The notes beneath the pieces were generated by a model that was not told the DNA's origin, made no database searches, and saw only the letters and a list, made by a program, of their open reading frames with translations. From a virus: 23,268 bases of DNA. Location of the stretch: positions 1-23,268 of IMG/VR virus record IMGVR_UViG_3300029268_000137, one strand, 5' to 3'. Of this stretch, positions 21,440 to 23,268 are shown in pieces. The number at the start of each line of letters is the position of its first letter. The stretch's first letter is position 1. A program made the translations under genes and the position numbers.

Positions 21440-23268
21440 TTATTCATTTGGATCAATATTAACATTATATTCATACGCACCAATATCAACTGTTCCGTTC
21501 TCAATAATTTCTAAAACATTTATGTACATGTTTTGTGTCGATGTTGGTGTTAAACTTAATCCAATTTTACCTTCAATAGAGGGTGTTATATTATCAATAT
21601 TAACGGTATTAAACATATTATTTATAACTTGAAGTGATACTGTTGTTGAATTTATTGTATAATTTGATATATTACTTGATGTTGATGAACTACCAAATAT
21701 AACAATATTATAAGTTTTTCCAGTATTTAAACCACATATATCAATAATAGGTCTTAATGTAGATGCTGCATAAACCATACCTGACATTCTCGAATCTGGA
21801 TAAATACCACTATCATCACTTGTCTGTGCTCCACCTGAACTTTTATTAGTAAATCCAGAAATGATTGTAAAATAAACTGAACCAGTCACACCATTTAAAC
21901 TACTTTCTGATAAATTATAAGATGTTGTTCCACTTAAATATAAATTTGTTCTATTCCAAGTTATACCGGAAACAGTTTCGGATGAATTTGAAGAACTACC
22001 AAAATCTATTAAATATTTATATGGTAAAACAACTGGAATTACAATAGCATCAAGTCTTGCTTGATATATAGTTTTCGTTTCAGGTATATATATCTGATTT
22101 ACAAAATATTGAGCTTTATCTATTGATGCTAATAATCCTAATGTCGAATCATTTTCTGCTAAGGATACATATTTTTCTGCCATATTGAGAACTGATTGAG
22201 ACCATTCTAAATTAATAAGAGATGAAGTTGTTCCTGTCCCATTATATGAATAATTTGTAAATCCTCTTATTTGAATATTTATTATATTTGCTGAAGAATC
22301 TGATGCCAATAAAGATAATGAATTAGTTCTAAAATAATCTGGTGTTATTTTATTTTCTAGATTTACTATTACTTGATTTCCATTGGTTGTATATGTTACT
22401 GTTGTATTATCTCTTATGTAAAGATATTCATATATATCTTGATATGGTGCCATCCATACTGAATCATTACCATTTTTACCATAATTATTTTCAACATAAT
22501 TCATATAGTAATTGAATGTTTCTGGATCTAAATTACCATTAGATGCAATTATTGAATGTGAAAAATCATGCCACCAGTAATTAGTAATCCCACTACTTTT
22601 ATTAGCGATAGATATGATATTACTTGTTATTCCAGTGTTTGGTACATTACCATCTATCCAATATATAAATTTTTTATACATGCAATATTGATCAAAATTT
22701 ATATCACTAACATCAACTCCTGTAGAAGAAACTATTTTTGTTCCACCGGATAATTCAAAAGTTGTAATTTGTGCTGTTAAAGATAATTCTCCACTATCTA
22801 AAGCTGGAATATTATAACCTTGATCACCATTAGGCACAACCATATGAATAGGAATATATCCAGTTTTTAATGTAATATATGCCGTATTACCAGTAACTTC
22901 ACCATAATATTCATTATATGTATTACCTGTTGCAATACCAGCTTTAAATCCATGATTAAAAACGTTCCATCCAAAATCACATAATTCGGTTATTTGTGAC
23001 CAAGTTAAATATGATGGTATGTCTATATGAACATCATTACCATCTAAATTAAGAGAATAGATAGATAATCCAGCTTTAAAATTGACATCATGACCACAAC
23101 CATCTGTATATGTTAGACCTGATGAATATGTACCGCCTGTGCTTTGAAGAAGTGGAAATGCTACTGTATATTGTGGTCTTAATCCATCATCCATAGTGAA
23201 GCTATAAGCAAAATCTTTATCATATTTAAGATTTGCTTTAGATACTGAAAAATTTGTAGGAGGTGAAT
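21440..23268 (-). CDS. Fibre with N-terminal polysaccharide-deacetylase-like domain (5' end outside window)
   Basis: At least 608 residues. An ATG at 23194 exists, but the frame stays open to the window edge and the upstream codons complete the NodB motif: DKDFAYSFTMDDGLRPQYTV. The gene therefore starts outside and 23194 is an internal Met. The rest of the N-terminal domain fits the NodB fold: AFPLLQ after the motif, a conserved TDGCGHDV, WSQITELCDFGWNVFNHGF (the 'E-G-WEIgNH' block) and VVPNGDQGYNIPAL. The middle has HDFSHS and a long soluble domain; the C-terminal part (after about 400) is beta-rich with SGITWNRTNLYLSG and ends GAYEYNVNIDPNE. Likely a tail fibre or spike modifying or binding N-acetylated host surface polysaccharide. 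Catalytic competence is uncertain because the second metal motif is NHG and not HSxxH. Confidence 0.7.
   Translation of the reverse strand, partial: SPPTNFSVSKANLKYDKDFAYSFTMDDGLRPQYTVAFPLLQSTGGTYSSGLTYTDGCGHDVNFKAGLSIYSLNLDGNDVHIDIPSYLTWSQITELCDFGWNVFNHGFKAGIATGNTYNEYYGEVTGNTAYITLKTGYIPIHMVVPNGDQGYNIPALDSGELSLTAQITTFELSGGTKIVSSTGVDVSDINFDQYCMYKKFIYWIDGNVPNTGITSNIISIANKSSGITNYWWHDFSHSIIASNGNLDPETFNYYMNYVENNYGKNGNDSVWMAPYQDIYEYLYIRDNTTVTYTTNGNQVIVNLENKITPDYFRTNSLSLLASDSSANIINIQIRGFTNYSYNGTGTTSSLINLEWSQSVLNMAEKYVSLAENDSTLGLLASIDKAQYFVNQIYIPETKTIYQARLDAIVIPVVLPYKYLIDFGSSSNSSETVSGITWNRTNLYLSGTTSYNLSESSLNGVTGSVYFTIISGFTNKSSGGAQTSDDSGIYPDSRMSGMVYAASTLRPIIDICGLNTGKTYNIVIFGSSSTSSNISNYTINSTTVSLQVINNMFNTVNIDNITPSIEGKIGLSLTPTSTQNMYINVLEIIENGTVDIGAYEYNVNIDPNE

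Noticed and set aside
1-23268. Alternative genetic code (recoded TAG or TGA) as in some large gut phages
   Set aside because: Giant genes read through with the standard code, almost all genes end in TAA, and no gene requires a recoded stop; the three TGA-ended broken genes continue in a different frame, not the same one.

Overview
The window looks like part of a large, AT-rich, tailed double-stranded DNA phage of a Bacteroidetes (Flavobacteria-like) host. The phage assignment rests on long fibre/baseplate-type genes, a T4-type portal relative, a free-standing homing endonuclease and many small tightly packed genes. The host assignment rests on a recurring upstream element matching the Bacteroidetes -7 box (TAnnTTTG), the near absence of Shine-Dalgarno sequences, A-rich leaders, and domains common in that phylum (DUF1599/Nmad1, DUF1566). 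The standard genetic code fits throughout.

Layout. (1) 1-262: right end of an IS200/IS605-type element, with the C-terminus of TnpB, three hairpins that look like the 3' half of an omegaRNA, and the element's terminal hairpin. (2) About 271-7260: a mostly minus-strand accessory/early block with a sulfotransferase-like gene, a GIY-YIG homing endonuclease, a radical SAM enzyme with extra C-terminal cysteines, a GNAT-like gene, a polynucleotide-kinase-like P-loop gene and a set of small unknown genes. Five gene starts here share the same promoter architecture (T-tract, 12-15 nt, TAnnTTTG). Three genes break in the same +1 direction, with plausible C-termini continuing in the next frame. (3) 7259-14893, minus strand: a 1420-aa probable baseplate/tail structural protein and an 1117-aa fibre with a TSG-triplet stalk and about 45 copies of a 17-residue head repeat. 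(4) 15009-16780, plus strand: a three-gene island with a DUF1599/Nmad1 protein, a shortened T4-portal-like protein carrying a Trp/Ser/Gly-rich insert, and a basic/acidic repeat protein, closed by a bidirectional terminator. (5) 16815-23268, minus strand: a Pro/Tyr-rich zinc-ribbon protein with an exceptional Shine-Dalgarno, an 80-aa protein, a 1058-aa mosaic fibre (beta-helix, DUF1566 lectin-like, InlB B-repeat, calcineurin-like metallophosphoesterase) and a fibre with an N-terminal polysaccharide-deacetylase-like domain that runs off the window.

How the parts fit. Regions 3 and 5 look like the host-recognition module: several fibres, two with enzyme-like domains, probably act on the host surface. 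Region 2 looks like early/middle metabolism and DNA/RNA processing with mobile insertions at its edge. The plus-strand island is out of place: a portal relative would normally sit in a head module, so it may be a repurposed paralogue. All functional assignments were made by eye from motifs; no database search was run.
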